Assembly (NCBI GenBank): GCA_960531495.1
Contig: OY482847.1
Coordinates: 19,254,066 to 19,318,065 of the forward strand
Direction: 5' to 3'
DNA: 64,000 nucleotides
Source: Zeus faber
Lineage: Eukaryota; Chordata; Actinopteri; Zeiformes; Zeidae
Within the stretch, counting starts at the first letter, position 1, and every line of letters starts with the position of its first letter. Of the stretch, positions 29,332 through 63,034 are shown piece after piece. The position numbers were made by a program, and so were the translations under genes. A model generated the notes under the pieces. That model did not search any database. It had not been told where the DNA came from and saw only the letters and a list, made by a program, of their open reading frames with translations.

Positions 29332-30060
29332 CTGCAACTTGAGAAAACACATACCAATAGACAAAACACAAGCAAATTAAGAAAACATTTTCAACAATAT
29401 GACAGCACATGCACAGCATTTAGAAAAGGTGCTGCAAATCCAGACGTGTCGCATACCAAAACTCAAGTTCAAGTGGTTATTTGTCAAATACATATACATA
29501 CGGTCATACCTTATATGCAGTGAAATGTCATGACACAAATACGAAAAACAACGCATGAACGGAAAACACAAACGCAAGACCTTATTATGGAAGTGGCCAC
29601 ACCCTTTCAATGAACTGAACTGAATCACTTCCTGAAATTATCTGTTCATCAGTCAGTTCATTTGAGTGAGTGAGTGTATCCCCCTTTTCAACCAAAAGAT
29701 TGGAAGTTTGTGAACAACACTACACTATCACGGAGCCGGTAGAATCTGTTTTCTCTGGAATGTCATACTTAAATGACTTAAATACTGGATTGATATAAAA
29801 ATAGTTTTTTCTATTTATTAATTGCACATATTTATATTGTGTTGTATTACAGATAAAGATCTGTGGTGGCTCGCTTCTGTAATGGTGTGGGCACTTCCAT
29901 AATGTGGTTCTGTTGCTATGCAGAACTGAAATGCAGTTCGTTCGACACATCTGGATTTGCAGCGTGTTTTCTAAATGCTGCGCATGTGTTGTCATATTGG
30001 TGAAGATGTTTCCTTAATTTCCTTGTTTTGTCTATTTGCCTGTGTTTTCTTCAGCTGCAG
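29332..30060. mobile_element. Inverted-repeat (fold-back) element with arms over 100 bp
   Basis: The left arm (29332-29456) is the reverse complement of the right arm (about 29935-30060). Shared words include AGACAAAACA, AAATTAAGAAAACAT, CAATATGACA and GCTGCAAATCCAGA. Complementarity resumes inside (TTATTATGGAAGTGGCCACACC near 29583 against 29884-29907). A LINE 3' tail fragment (about 29462-29537) is lodged next to the left arm. No coding capacity is present. Confidence 0.82.
29462..29537 (-). mobile_element. LINE 3'-tail fragment
   Basis: TTCAAGTGGTTATTTGTCAAATACATA...GCAGTGAAATGTCATGACA resembles the 3' end of the LINE at 41.5-44.0 kb (there TTATTTATCACATACATA...GCAGTAAAATGTCATTG). It is a 5'-truncated copy on the minus strand. 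Confidence 0.6.
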
Positions 30061-31079
30061 TTATGCTGTGGCTTTTGCATTTGGTCACATTTGGCGTGGC
30101 TTTTGCATTAGCGGCCGCCTAGGACCTGCGCACCTGTCTCCCTCTCAGACGGTGCATGCTCACGATGCACACGTCAGTGATGGGGTGCCCGCGATCCACG
30201 CCAGAACAGTGTTTTCAATGTAGATGTAGGTTATTTTATTTTATGTCTGCATATCGAACGAAACCGTGCGTAATGGGGACACTTTCTCCGTTACTCTCTC
30301 CCCAAATACAAACTCTTCATGCGTTATGAGCACAAAATAATCTTAACGAGTCTAAGAGTCGTGCTCCGTGCCCTGTCCCCACACTGTTTTTAGTTGTTTA
30401 GTTGTTTAGTGTAGAATATGTATATTATGTATACATGATATATATATATAGATATATGATTCCTCTTATCTATAATTCCTCATTGAAATGTTATCCCTGT
30501 GCATTTTGTTAGCTTCTATCTGTTTTATCTTGTTATTGTAATGCACACTGACTGGGGGAAAAAAATATATGACTGTTCGACTTGAAGAATCTGAGTCGAC
30601 TGACGGGTTTCCGACGGGTTTTTGACTCATTGACTTTTAGGGGGCAGCCCTAGTCTATTTGCGTGTGTTTTGTTTTTTTTAAGTTGCAGTGCATTGAGCT
30701 ATCAGGGCCACCGTATGTTACAGCCGCCATGTGTCCCAATCTCTGGAGACGACTGACCCAGAAGCGCTGCACATGGTACTGTGTGCGTTCACACTTATAG
30801 ATGGCAAGCTGCTAACACTTAGCACCTGCTCGCACTAGTCCCCCCACAGCCTGCCGTTTTCGGGTCTGTGTTGAGAGTTTGACTTTTTGATAGGCTTTCT
30901 GTTGGCAGTCCACTTGCTGGTAACGTACCAACAGCGATGTTTTCCCTTCAGCGAATGATAATCCTGAATCTGTGATCTACCCGATGCTTGTTATAATTGT
31001 TGTGCTGACATAATCATGTAAGCGCAACGTTTCTCATTTATATGCTTTACTCAAAGGTGTGTGAAATCCCGATGTAGAC

Positions 31080-31140
31080 ATGAAATGCTCATTCTGAGAT
31101 AACGAAAACACGATTCTTATTTTCATGGGATTATACACTA
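31080..31140 (+). mobile_element. MITE (AAAGG..CAGTGTGTA family), part left of a mariner insertion
   Basis: The text up to TTATACACTA matches the interior of the MITE seen inverted at 35.2 kb (TTAGTGTATAATCCCATGAAAATAAG there). It resumes at 32697 after the mariner element and ends ...CACACTGAACCTTTAA near 32758. The true left end is not located. Confidence 0.75.
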
Positions 31141-32696
31141 TTTGCGCCGCGTTCCAAATTACTATGCAAATTGGATTTAAGTGTCCTAAACATTTAATTT
31201 TTTTTTTTTTTTTTTCCCGATGAAACTCATGGATGGTATTGTGTCTCAGGGCTCTTTGGATCACTGAAGTCAATCTCCGACACCTGTGATAATTAGTTTG
31301 CCAGCTGAGCCCAATTAAAGGAAAACTACGTAAGAAGGACGTTCCACATTATTAAGAAGGCCACAGGTTTCAAGAAATATGAGAAAGAAAAATGATCTCT
31401 GCTGCTGAAAAGCGTCAAATAGTGCAATGCCTTGGACAAGATTGAAAACATTGGATATTTCCTGAAAACTTAAGCGTGATCATCGTACTGTGAAGAGATT
31501 TGTGGCTGATTCAGAGCTCAGACGGGTTTGTGCAGATAAAGGCATAATGTGGAAGCTTTCTGCCAGACTAATTCATGGGATTAAGAGAGCAGCTGCTAAA
31601 ATGCCGTTACAAAGCAGCAAACAGGTATTTGAAGCTGCTGGTGCCTCTGGAGTCCCGGGAACCTCAAGGTGTAGGATCCTCTAGAGGCTTGCAGTTGTGC
31701 ATAAACTTACTATTCGGCCACCTCTGACCAATGCTCACAAGCAGAAACGGTTGCAGTGGGCCCAGAAATACATGAAGACTCATTTTCAAACAGTCTTGTT
31801 TACTGATGAGTGCCGTGCAACCCTGGATGGTCCGGATGGTTGGTGGATGGCCACCATGTCCCAACAAGGCTGCGACGTCAGCAAGGAGGTGGCGGAGTCA
31901 TGTTTTGGGCCGGAATCATGGGGAGAGAGCTGGTAGGCCCCTTTAGGGTCCCTGAAGGCGTGAAAATGACCTCCGCAAAGTATATAGTTTCTGGCTGACC
32001 ACTTTCTTCCATGGTACCAAAAGAAGAACCGTGCCTTGCGTAGCAAAATCATCTTCATGTATGACAATGCATCATCTCATGCTGCAAATAAAACCTCTGT
32101 GTCATTGGCTGCTGTGGGCATAAAAGGAGAGAAACTCATGGTGTGGCCCCCATCCTCCCTGACCTCAACCCTATTGAGAACCTTTGGAGCCTCAAGCAAA
32201 AGATCTATGAGGGTGGGAGGCAGTTTGCATCAAAACAGCAGCTCTGGGAGGCTATTCTGACATCCTGCAAAGAATTTCAAGCAGAAACTCTCCAAAAACT
32301 CACAAGTTCAATGGATGCAAGAATTGTGAAGGTGATATGAAAGAAGGGGTCCTTTGTTAACATGTTACTTGGCCTGTTAAGATGGTTTTAATTGAAATAT
32401 CTTTTGATTTCATTAAATATGACCTCCTCATGCTGCAAATTCCACAAATGACCATTTTCAGTTCTTTACAACCTATAAAATGTTTTGAAACTCTGTTGTG
32501 CATAATAATTTGGAACAGCGCATTTTGAGTTTTTTATTTTTGAAAAAAAATACTGTTATCATTGGGAGGTTTGTTCAATAACATTAGAATTAAACACTAA
32601 TGGTTGATGACTTGAAAATTATACTGACTCATTTGCATCTACTATTTAAGAAAATCCGTGGAAAAAATAATTTGCATAATAATTTGGAAAGCGGTG
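31141..32696 (+). mobile_element. Tc1/mariner transposon, degenerate, inserted in a MITE
   Basis: It is flanked by TA on both sides (31139-31140 and 32697-32698). The ends are related inverted repeats (GCGTTCCAAATTACTATGCAAATT left; AATTTGCATAATAATTTGGAAAGCGG right), and a second internal copy lies at about 32500. The right and left remains of the interrupted MITE read continuously when the element is removed, which fixes the boundaries. The enclosed transposase is broken (see separate entry). Confidence 0.85.
31400..32340 (+). pseudogene. Mariner/Tc1 transposase pseudogene
   Basis: Homologous pieces lie in several frames: 31490-31684 (N-terminal region), 31697-31870 (LTNAHKQKRLQWAQKYM...FTDECRATLDGPDGW), 31850-31990 (GGGGVMFWAGIMGRELVGPF), 32036-32150 (SKIIFMYDNASSHAA) and 32140-32340 (PDLNPIENLW...KLTSSMDARIVKVI). 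These carry the expected D (FTDE), D (YDN) and E (IENLW) of a DDE transposase. At least three frameshifts and a stop near 31682 separate them, so no active enzyme is made. Confidence 0.85.
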
Positions 32697-32760
32697 TAAA
32701 ACATACTTGTGAATATTATATTACATGTCTGCCAAATCGTACACACTGAACCTTTAAAAT
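32697..32760 (+). mobile_element. MITE, part right of the mariner insertion
   Basis: AAAACATACTTGTGAATATTATATTACATGTCTGCC continues the MITE interrupted at 31140, and the end CACACTGAACCTTTAA is the reverse complement of the family's AAAGG..CAGTGTG start. Confidence 0.75.
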
Positions 32761-32946
32761 CCCTGTAATCCCTGTGTTCTGAGTTTGCAGACCACAGCAA
32801 AAATGTGTTATTAACCACACAGCCAAATTGGAACGATTAAAAAAAAATAAAAAAAAAAATAAAAAATTATATATATTGAGAGATGCTGGGGGCGTGTCCG
32901 CTGAAGACACTGAAACCTGACCCAAGAGCCGCTGCAGTGACACTCA

Positions 32947-33006
32947 CTTGTTCAGTGAGCGCCAAGCACACACCCATTGTTCAGTGAGCGCCAAGCACAC
33001 ACCCAC
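32947..33006. repeat. Tandem duplication, about 31-bp unit
   Basis: TTGTTCAGTGAGCGCCAAGC...ACACCCA occurs twice in succession, followed by a partial ACTGAGC. It is a short recent duplication in AP1G1 intron 1. Confidence 0.88.
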
Positions 33007-34014
33007 TGAGCAAAAGAACAAGTCGCTCGCACACATCACCCAGCAGGAGCTACGGGGCGGATGAACGACGCAAACTGGGTTACTGAAAACAGGGTTTCCC
33101 AAAAGATCACTCTGATTGGTGGTGCGGAGCTGCGCATGGGCTTAATATTGTGTCAGGGGAGGGTTCATGCAAAGTAGGGCTGCAGTGCGTCATCGTTTCA
33201 TGATTCAGGTCCGCCCAAAAAATCCGCAACACCAAAATGGTGAGAGAGTTTAACTAACTCCACAATTCAGTACTACATAGTTCAGTCTTTTCACATGTTT
33301 TCAGCAATGGTTTTCTCACATGTATAATGTGTTTAGAAACAAATCCCTGAATTTACTTTACAGGGAGTTTAAAGTTAAAAAATCATCATGCTAGACATTT
33401 TTTCCACTAAACCAGCCAATAACGAGGCCTGCACCAAAAATTGTTTCTTAGGCCTTTAAGCAGTATTAACAAGTAATTCGAGTAAAATAAGTACTCATAA
33501 TGTATTGTTTCACGAGGCGCAGTAGTGAATTGATATTTTTATCGATTGAGTTTGTTCCTCAGGATAATGCAGTATAACAGGGTTAGTAGACCTATTCTAA
33601 GGACTTGTTCACTTGGCCTATGAAAGGAATTGATATTGTAAAGTTTGTGTTCAAACCTGGCACTTACAGGATATTTTGGGAAATGCTTTATATGCATAAA
33701 GTACTTTTACCCTTTAGGGTACAAAATTACATTGCTTTTCAAGAGGCTGCAATGAATAAGTTAAAAACAGGCTGTTTTGCAGACAGTCTATATGCAATGG
33801 GACATTAAGCACGTTGAGATGAGAAATGAGTCGTACCTATATTATTTCTCTTGTTGGACCACATTGTAAATGCAGGAGAATTGAATCTCGCCACCTTCCA
33901 CGTGGTGTCTATCAATATTTCAAAGCCATGGTGCTCTGCAAGGAAGCTTCTTTGTATTGAAACAGAGTTTCACCTCTTTCATGGTCATTATGTAAATTTT
34001 ATTCCGATGCCTAA

Positions 34015-56187
<22,173 letters not shown>

Positions 56188-59090
56188 CGAGCAGCTCCTG
56201 GCTCCGCCCCACCCCCACCCCCGAGGAAACTATGAAAACGAATCCTTCACAACGTCCCTTCTTTCTTTTCAACGGATCCCCCTGTGACCTCATCGCAGGC
56301 CGCTGCACCTCGAGTTGCATGGGACGCAGTGGAACATCTTAACGCAGGAAAAAAAAAACAAAAAAAAAAACGAACAAAAAAAAAAAAAAACGAGGGGAGA
56401 GGGGAAAAAACAAAACAAAAAAAAACAACCCACGAATACAGATGTTAGGAAGACCCTTATTGACTTGTGACATCACCAGAAAAATCGGAGAAACATATCC
56501 ATCGACTAACCCCGTTCTGTTCACGTTGGAGTTCGATTTCTTTTTCTTTTTCTCAGCAGCGCCCTACCCACAAAAGCACACACACAACTCCACCACCCCC
56601 CCATGCATTTGCTATGGTATGCTCCACCTTTCTTCACTCACTAGAGAACTGTTGGTCACTGTTGTCTTCACCCTTGCAGTCCAGTTTCTTTTGACGAATG
56701 CTTTTGGGCAATCAGAAATCCCATTCAATCGTATTCAATTTAACATTGTACTAAACTAAACTTCACCAACTCGAAACTCAGTTTGTGTAGCCCCCCCCAA
56801 AAAAATTGATTGAACCAGCAATCCAGTTGTTGTTTTTTTTGGGGGGTTTTTCTTTGTTTTTTTGGGGGGGTTGAATCAGCACTTTGTTTCAATTTTCCTT
56901 TTTGTGATATATTTCGGAATTTTCAATTTGAGGGCTTTGATCATTTGATGGCAACGGGAAACGCGTGCCATGACATTCAGGGTGAGCTTCCTTGGCCCCG
57001 CTCTATTGCCGCAGTGATTTCACTTTTGAGGCGTCGTCCATCATCTAGTGCTGTCCAGGCTACGGGGGCAGCCTTGGACGTGCTTTCCAGATCCTGGCGG
57101 TGGGTCTGTATCCCAAATCTTTACAGGAAGACCGTTGTCAAGGAGCGGATCAGCGCCGCGTTGTGCGTAGTAGGATCGCTCGTGTTTTCAAGCGACGCGC
57201 TCCAGGTCTACTGGCAGATTTTTCACTCTTTGAGGTTTATTTGTGGCTTCTCCTCCACTGTCAGTTGTTTGGCACATTCTGACATTGTGGGTTTCATGGA
57301 AGGCTTATCAGAAACTAAAACATTTGCGGGTTAATTAATAGACCAGTAGATTGATTTAGTTCTTTTGAGATAGAAAAATTTGCTTTTTTTTTTTTTTTTT
57401 TTTTTTTTCCTTTCGTTTTCCAAACAAAATGCTTTGTACAAGCATGGGGTTATCCACGCAGATTTAAGTTATGATTTAGACAAATTCAATTCTATTTAAC
57501 TCGGCTGGACCTGCTCACGATGCAGGTCCATGTAAATGAAGTCTGTTATGAATGTAGTTAAATGCACTGAAAGCTTTTCCTTTGTTTTCCCCTTTCCTTC
57601 ATGGCTCTCTTCTTCAAGGGAGACGGACATATATATATATTTTTTTGGCACTATTATTGTGATGGTATGTTTTGGTTTTTTTTTTTTTTTTTTTTCCCTG
57701 CAGTTATTTGACTTAACTATTTATGCCTGATATCAAAGTGATGTGCCTTTCTTACATAACAAGATGAGAAGACCCTTAACTATTCAACTCTTAATGGGTT
57801 TGGATTTGCAATAGTATCCTTTTTTGTTGACTGTGTTATGGGGTTCACGTCCTAGTCGGGGGGAGGGGGATTTTTTTTCCATTTTAAGAAGACCGGCCAG
57901 ATGGTTTTAACAATGATTCATTTCACATAACTTTTATTTTTCTGTCTTTTAAAAAAATAAATAAAACAGCCTTAGCACGTCTGTACCCCGCAATGAGTTA
58001 AAAACCAGTTGGCCACACCCCTGAGTTTCTATAACAAGGTGACTCACCTGCTCTAAAAACAATAATTATCTCCTTTCGAAGTGGGTCCCCTTTTCAGGTA
58101 ATAGCTGAGCGAGTCCGATAAAGGTAAAGCCACGCTCAGGCAGCAGGTCAGCTATAACACCACGTTTCATCTGCTCACAAACTGCTATCGAGGTTTGCAT
58201 GTTAAGCTGTATCTGGTCAAATGAAGGAAAACGCCACATGAAGTTTCGAAAGTACATATAATTTTCTGTTTTTCTTGTTTTGGTTTTAGAAAAAACGTCT
58301 ATCGTCTTGACTTGGGGTGACTTAGTAAGGTACTGGGGTCGTTTGTTCTTTGGTGACGACTTTTATTTTCCAAATGTTTTCTTTTTTTTTTGTTTTTGTT
58401 TTTTCCTTCCTTTTTTTCGGCACTCATACGTCTCCAAATCAAGAGCTCCGACCTCGACGTCGAGAACATTAACCTTAATACCTCACAATGTTTTGTCTTT
58501 CTGTTAACTGAATTGCACAGTAGGCTCGCAGCTGTGTTTTAGACATGGATTGCAACCACGGGGGAGTGTCTGTATGAAACTCGTTCCGTGGTTTCTACAT
58601 CCCATTGCTTTTCTCCACGACCTTAGCAGCTCTTTGTGTAGATCTTCGGATGTTGAGACCGCCTGTATACTTATATTCACTATGCTTCACTATCTAACTT
58701 TTATGACCAAATCAGAGGTACTATTTAGCTTTGGAAATATTTTTGAGCTATGGTATGTGTATATGGAGAAAATTATTACATTCAATTTAACTTGTTCTGT
58801 TGTTGACAAATGCTATATTGGCTTTTTTCTGTACATATTGAGGGCTTTTACAGTTTTGTCTCTTGTACTATCTTTCATCCTTTTTTTAGATACCAACCAT
58901 TTTCTAAAGCTTCCAATTACTCACAATGTATATTGTCCGGATAGATCTAGTCGAGTACATGGTCTAAAAAGACGTACATGTATCACCACACCTTCATTGT
59001 AAAACGAATATGATCTGCTGCCTGTACATTGTATATAATTGTATAACAAACGAAAGCTGATCAAATAAAATAAATCCCATGTGAAAATTT
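56188..59090 (+). other. AP1G1: AP1G1 3' UTR with candidate poly(A) signals
   Basis: AT-rich sequence with many A and T runs follows the stop. Two overlapping AATAAA hexamers at 59064-59074 (CAAATAAAATAAATCCC) form the best poly(A) signal. An earlier AATAAATAAAA at about 57957 could give a shorter form. Pumilio-type UGUANAUA words lie at 58830-58837 and 59030-59037, close to the proposed end. The 174-codon frame at 56810-57334 has no recognised homology and is judged UTR. Confidence 0.6.
59064..59074 (+). terminator. AP1G1: Candidate AP1G1 polyadenylation signal (tandem AATAAA)
   Basis: Two overlapping AATAAA motifs follow a U/A-rich zone with TGTA words. No other doubled hexamer occurs nearby. 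Cleavage would be expected about 59085-59100. Confidence 0.55.
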
Positions 59091-60447
59091 ACAAAGATTA
59101 GCTAGGGACTATAATTGTATACATATATGTAAAGAAAAAAATCTTAAAGATGCAAATGAGCTGCATTTGATTTACTATACTCGTCATATTGTTTGATTAG
59201 TTGTCGTCTTTTTACTTCCTTTAAAAAAGTTAGGGGGTGAGTTGATAGGCTGCTCTTCGGGTTATTTTTAGATGTTGAATTTAGGTGGGGGGGTGTGTCT
59301 GAAGTGATTTCTTTTAATTTTTTTTCCCTCTTTGTCTGAGTGATGTACTGTACTACTGAGAAATCTGAGCACGGCTCCGTCACAGGTGTGGCACCACGTC
59401 CCTGCCCCTCGGAAAGGTTTCATATCCATCATCCCTCCTTCAGAGGAGCAGGTCTTTTGCCAAGATGTAACCCTTTTCCTCTGGCCTTACGTTTCGCGCA
59501 GCCTGGTCTTCACCCTTGATTTATCGACTCAAATGAATATCTGATCTGCCAGCAACGTAATGAATAGAGGACCTGCCTGCAATACATATCTTTAAGTAAC
59601 AGATGATTGACATTTGTCCTCCTCTTGATTGGCCCAGTGTCTTTCATAGCACCCTCATAATGTGCACACTTTTCCAATCGTATTGGAAGTCAACAGGGTG
59701 GCATTCAGAGCTTGATCCACGACTTTCGCTGTCCGCAGGTTGAGGTTGGAATAAAAATATTAATGCTTAAAAAAAAAAAAAAAAAAAAAAGTAAATATCT
59801 GCCCAAGACTTGCTTTTAGCAGTATGATTTATCCCGTGTCGGGTCCTTTTGTGTGTGACTAACACCAAGGCACTGATTTGCCTTGCGTCATTACTTGTTC
59901 TGCTTAATTGCAGGTGATATTCTTTGTCATAGCATGTTGCCGGTGTAGGATGCCCATTTTTGGCTTTTAAGCCATTTGGTTGAGTTGGTCTCCACCTGAC
60001 TGTAAAATGACCGTGATTGGCTCTCGCAAACATTTCTTCTGTTTACTTGAATCGATGTCAACCGGAATATGTGATAAGCTTGGTCTCACTGCTGTGTTCT
60101 GACAGCGATGGGTCAAAACGTGTGTATAGAAGATCTTTTAAATTTAAGTTATTGCAGTGCTGTTGAATCTCAAAGACATCCAGGGTTGCATGTGACCTGT
60201 GCTAGAAGCAGATTGCCACATGGGGGAGCTGTTTAAAATGGGTGACTGTCAGGATAAGGGAAGAAAGGTTCACACCATCACCTTGTCCTTGGAAGTTTTG
60301 GTTTGTTTGTGTTGTATTTCACGAGTATGTAACCATATAATCATATTGGATCATCTTATCAGTGACCCATATGGTTTTAATGTGCGAATGAACTGAACCT
60401 TCCATTACTGGTCTTGACAATGTAACTACAAGAGAAGAGTAGACTCA

Positions 60448-60514
<67 letters not shown>

Positions 60515-61829
60515 TGTGAGAATAAAGATGCTGTGTGAGTGGAATGGTGCGTATGTTCATGTCTTTATAGGGCTTTTTTTTTTTTGTTTGTTTTTTCCAT
60601 TTTTTTTGGGCTGCAATTTCAACCCTCAGCTTCTGAGCTGCATGTGAGACCGTAAGTGAATAATGTCATTTCTACTTTTGTCCCGATCCTCTTTTTGAAA
60701 TGCAAGAAAAGAATCAAACCTCTCAAACCCACCGCCACACCACGATCAGTCAGACCAGTCATATATGGCCAGTGCTCAGTTAATGCAGAGGATTCCGAGA
60801 GGCCACGTGATGGAAGAAGTGCATAATGAGTCTTCTTTTTTTTTTTTTCCTCCTGTATTTAGGGAGATTAATTTGTTTTTTCCGAAGAGCTTGGACGAGC
60901 GTCTTTCCACTGTATTAAATGAACCCACTGAATCAAAACTGCATCCATTGTACTTATTGATTGAAACTCTGTATGTACCCCCCCAAAGCTACCATGACTG
61001 TAAAACAAACAACTATTTCATTTGTTAGGTGGGTGGGGATATAAAGTTCACTTTTTCCAAGTCAAGTTTGACATCTTGAGCTGTGTCAGAGTTCTGTGTC
61101 TTGAAGGTGCGTGTGAATGTCAGACTGAAAATATGAATTGTGGTGGTGATTAAAAATGAAAGGTAAACTATTAAATGGGATATTTTCAACATATGCTGTG
61201 TATTATTGTCTTTGGGTTGGAGAAAATGATCAAGAGAATAAAAATGTCAACTAAAATGCGTGGCATGATGGTGATTTTTTTTTAATTTTTTGGGATTTCC
61301 GCTTGGATTGTGATTAGACTCAGTTTAAAGTTGCAGTTCTGTAGTTTGAAGTTCTTAATGCTGTGCTGCGTGTTCTCTTGAGAGCTTATTGTTTCTCTGT
61401 TACGCTGCCAAAAACAACCATTCAGGATTTTTTATTTTTTGTTGTTGCTGAAGTTTACCCCCTATTTTAATGGCTGAAGAAATTACTAAGTGCCGAGTGA
61501 TACGTTCTGTATTCACAATGTGATTTATGTGAGAGGGTGTCAACGTTTGCCTTTTCAACAGGTCACAAAACCTGCTCAGCGGGCGCCCACCAAACTTAAC
61601 TCCTTGAATAAAACCAGCGTAGGAGGCAATTTGCCTCAACATTATCTTTCTGCCTTCAACGTTTGACGTCAGGCCACAGAGGGAACCATCCGGCCTCCAG
61701 GATGATTTGGGGGAAAAAATCAACGTCTTTCAAAGATGTTTTCATTAAAATATTCACATTCGGTTATCTATATGTGTGTAATTGATATAGATAGTCTAAT
61801 TGGATATTTTATATATATATATATATATA
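59091..61829. other. Intergenic region
   Basis: I see no exon that I can support. The region contains an A21 run near 59769-59790, a TG repeat (60451-60512), further AATAAA words (59749, 60519, 61237) that could be distal AP1G1 poly(A) sites, and a TA run at 61809-61829. Confidence 0.55.
60451..60512. repeat. (GT)31 microsatellite
   Basis: An uninterrupted GT run of about 62 bp, followed by GAGTGTGAGAATAAAG. It lies downstream of AP1G1. Confidence 0.96.
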
Positions 61830-62600
61830 AAGTATTCTAACTCCACCCCTTTAAATGTTTATTGATCAGGTTTAGTTCATTTATAGTCTAATTGAAAACT
61901 AAGTGCCTAACCCTGCCCCTCACATGTTGATCGATCAGTTATAGGTCTAATTGATTGCTAAGTGGCCTAACTCCGCCCCTCACAAGTTTATTGATCAGTT
62001 CTACTGGGATACCAAACTAAGTGCCTAACCCCGCCCCTTTAAATGTTTATCGATCAGTTATTATTACGTTACATTTAGCAGTTATACAGTCTAACTGAAT
62101 GCGAAGTGGACTAACCCCGCCCCCTCACATGTTTATTGATCCGTCCTACTTGGATACCAAACTGTAGCCTAACCCCGCCCCTTTAAATGTTTATCGATCA
62201 GTTATTATTACGTTACATTTAGCAGTTATACAGTCTAACTGAATGCGAAGTGGACTAACCCCGCCCCCTCACATGTTTATTGATCCGTCCTACTTGGATA
62301 CCAAACTGTAGCCTAACCCCGCCCCTTTAAATGTTTATCGATCAGTTATTATTACGTTACATTTAGCAGTTATACAGTCTAACTGAATACGAAGTGGACT
62401 AACCCCGCCCCCTCACATGTTTATTGATCCGTTCTACTTGGATACCAAACTGTAGCCTAACCCCGCCCCTTTAAATGTTTATCGATCAGTTATCCAGTCT
62501 AATTGAATACGAGGTGGACTAACCCCGCCCCCTCACATGTTTATTGATCAGTTCTAATTGGATACCAAACTGTAGCCTAACCCCGCCCCCCTAAAATGTT
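61830..62600. repeat. Higher-order minisatellite with a GC box in every unit
   Basis: Twelve units each contain CCCCGCCCC or a close variant (positions about 61843, 61911, 61971, 62030, 62115, 62174, 62259, 62318, 62402, 62461, 62522, 62581). The basic period is about 59 bp. From 62030 onward spacing alternates 59 and 85 because every second unit carries a 26-bp insert (TTACGTTACATTTAGCAG core), giving a 144-bp higher-order repeat copied about three times. Each unit also has TTTATTGATC or TTTATCGATC. The left units are more diverged. It ends about 215 bp before the next gene's ATG. Confidence 0.92.
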
Positions 62601-62624
62601 TATTGATCAGTCTTTACAGTCGGC

Positions 62625-62814
62625 CTATCAAACGGACTCGGGCTCCAGTCTCTAGACGGCGTCGTCGCAGCGACACGACATGCGTTTCCACAGTCGCGCC
62701 ACCGCCGCCGCCGCCGCCGCGTGCGTCGGAATTTCCCAGCCGCCGTCCCTCGCGACGAGCAGTCCGGGCGGTGTCGCCCCCGAATAGAGAGCAGAGCCAC
62801 GTGGTCACACGGTG
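62625..62814 (+). promoter_or_regulatory. CpG island, probable promoter and 5' UTR of the right-hand gene
   Basis: GC- and CpG-rich sequence begins immediately after the minisatellite. It contains a (GCC)n run at 62697-62720 and leads to the ATG at 62815. The position and composition fit a CpG-island promoter running on the + strand, with the CpG-rich zone continuing to about 63010. Confidence 0.6.
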
Positions 62815-63034
62815 ATGGAGGACGAGGACGGCGCGACGGCTCCTGCCGCCTCCGAGAACCGGAGAGGAGGCGACGCGGGAGAGCAGCCCGACTCCCAGCC
62901 CGACGCGGCGGCGCCCGGAGCCTGCCGGGCTGCCGCCGCCGCCGCTACCGCTGCTGCGGCGGCAGAGCGCGGCGACCGGGACCGCACCGCTGCCCGAGCC
63001 CGCGTTCTAACGGAGATCCGCGTGCTAAAGGCAG
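62815..63034 (+). CDS. Candidate first coding exon of an unidentified gene (partial)
   Basis: The frame starts MEDEDGATAPAASENRRGG in a CpG island and reads 73 codons plus one base to a possible donor CAG/GTGGAG at 63035. The product is acidic at first, then has a polyalanine tract (AAAAAATAAAAA type, coded by mixed GCC/GCT/GCG with one Thr), then the charged stretch ERGDRDRTAARARVLTEIRVLKA. The polyalanine and acidic start are common in first exons of vertebrate genes and give no family. I do not recognise the protein. In mammals PHLPP2 is the gene beyond AP1G1, but the PHLPP2 N-terminus I know does not match. No second exon is evident before the window ends. The ATG at 62812-62814 in another frame is less plausible. 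Confidence 0.5.

Noticed and set aside
56810-57334. 174-codon frame in the AP1G1 3' UTR
   Set aside because: It begins in T/G homopolymer runs, has no recognised homology, and lies between the AP1G1 stop and its poly(A) signal.
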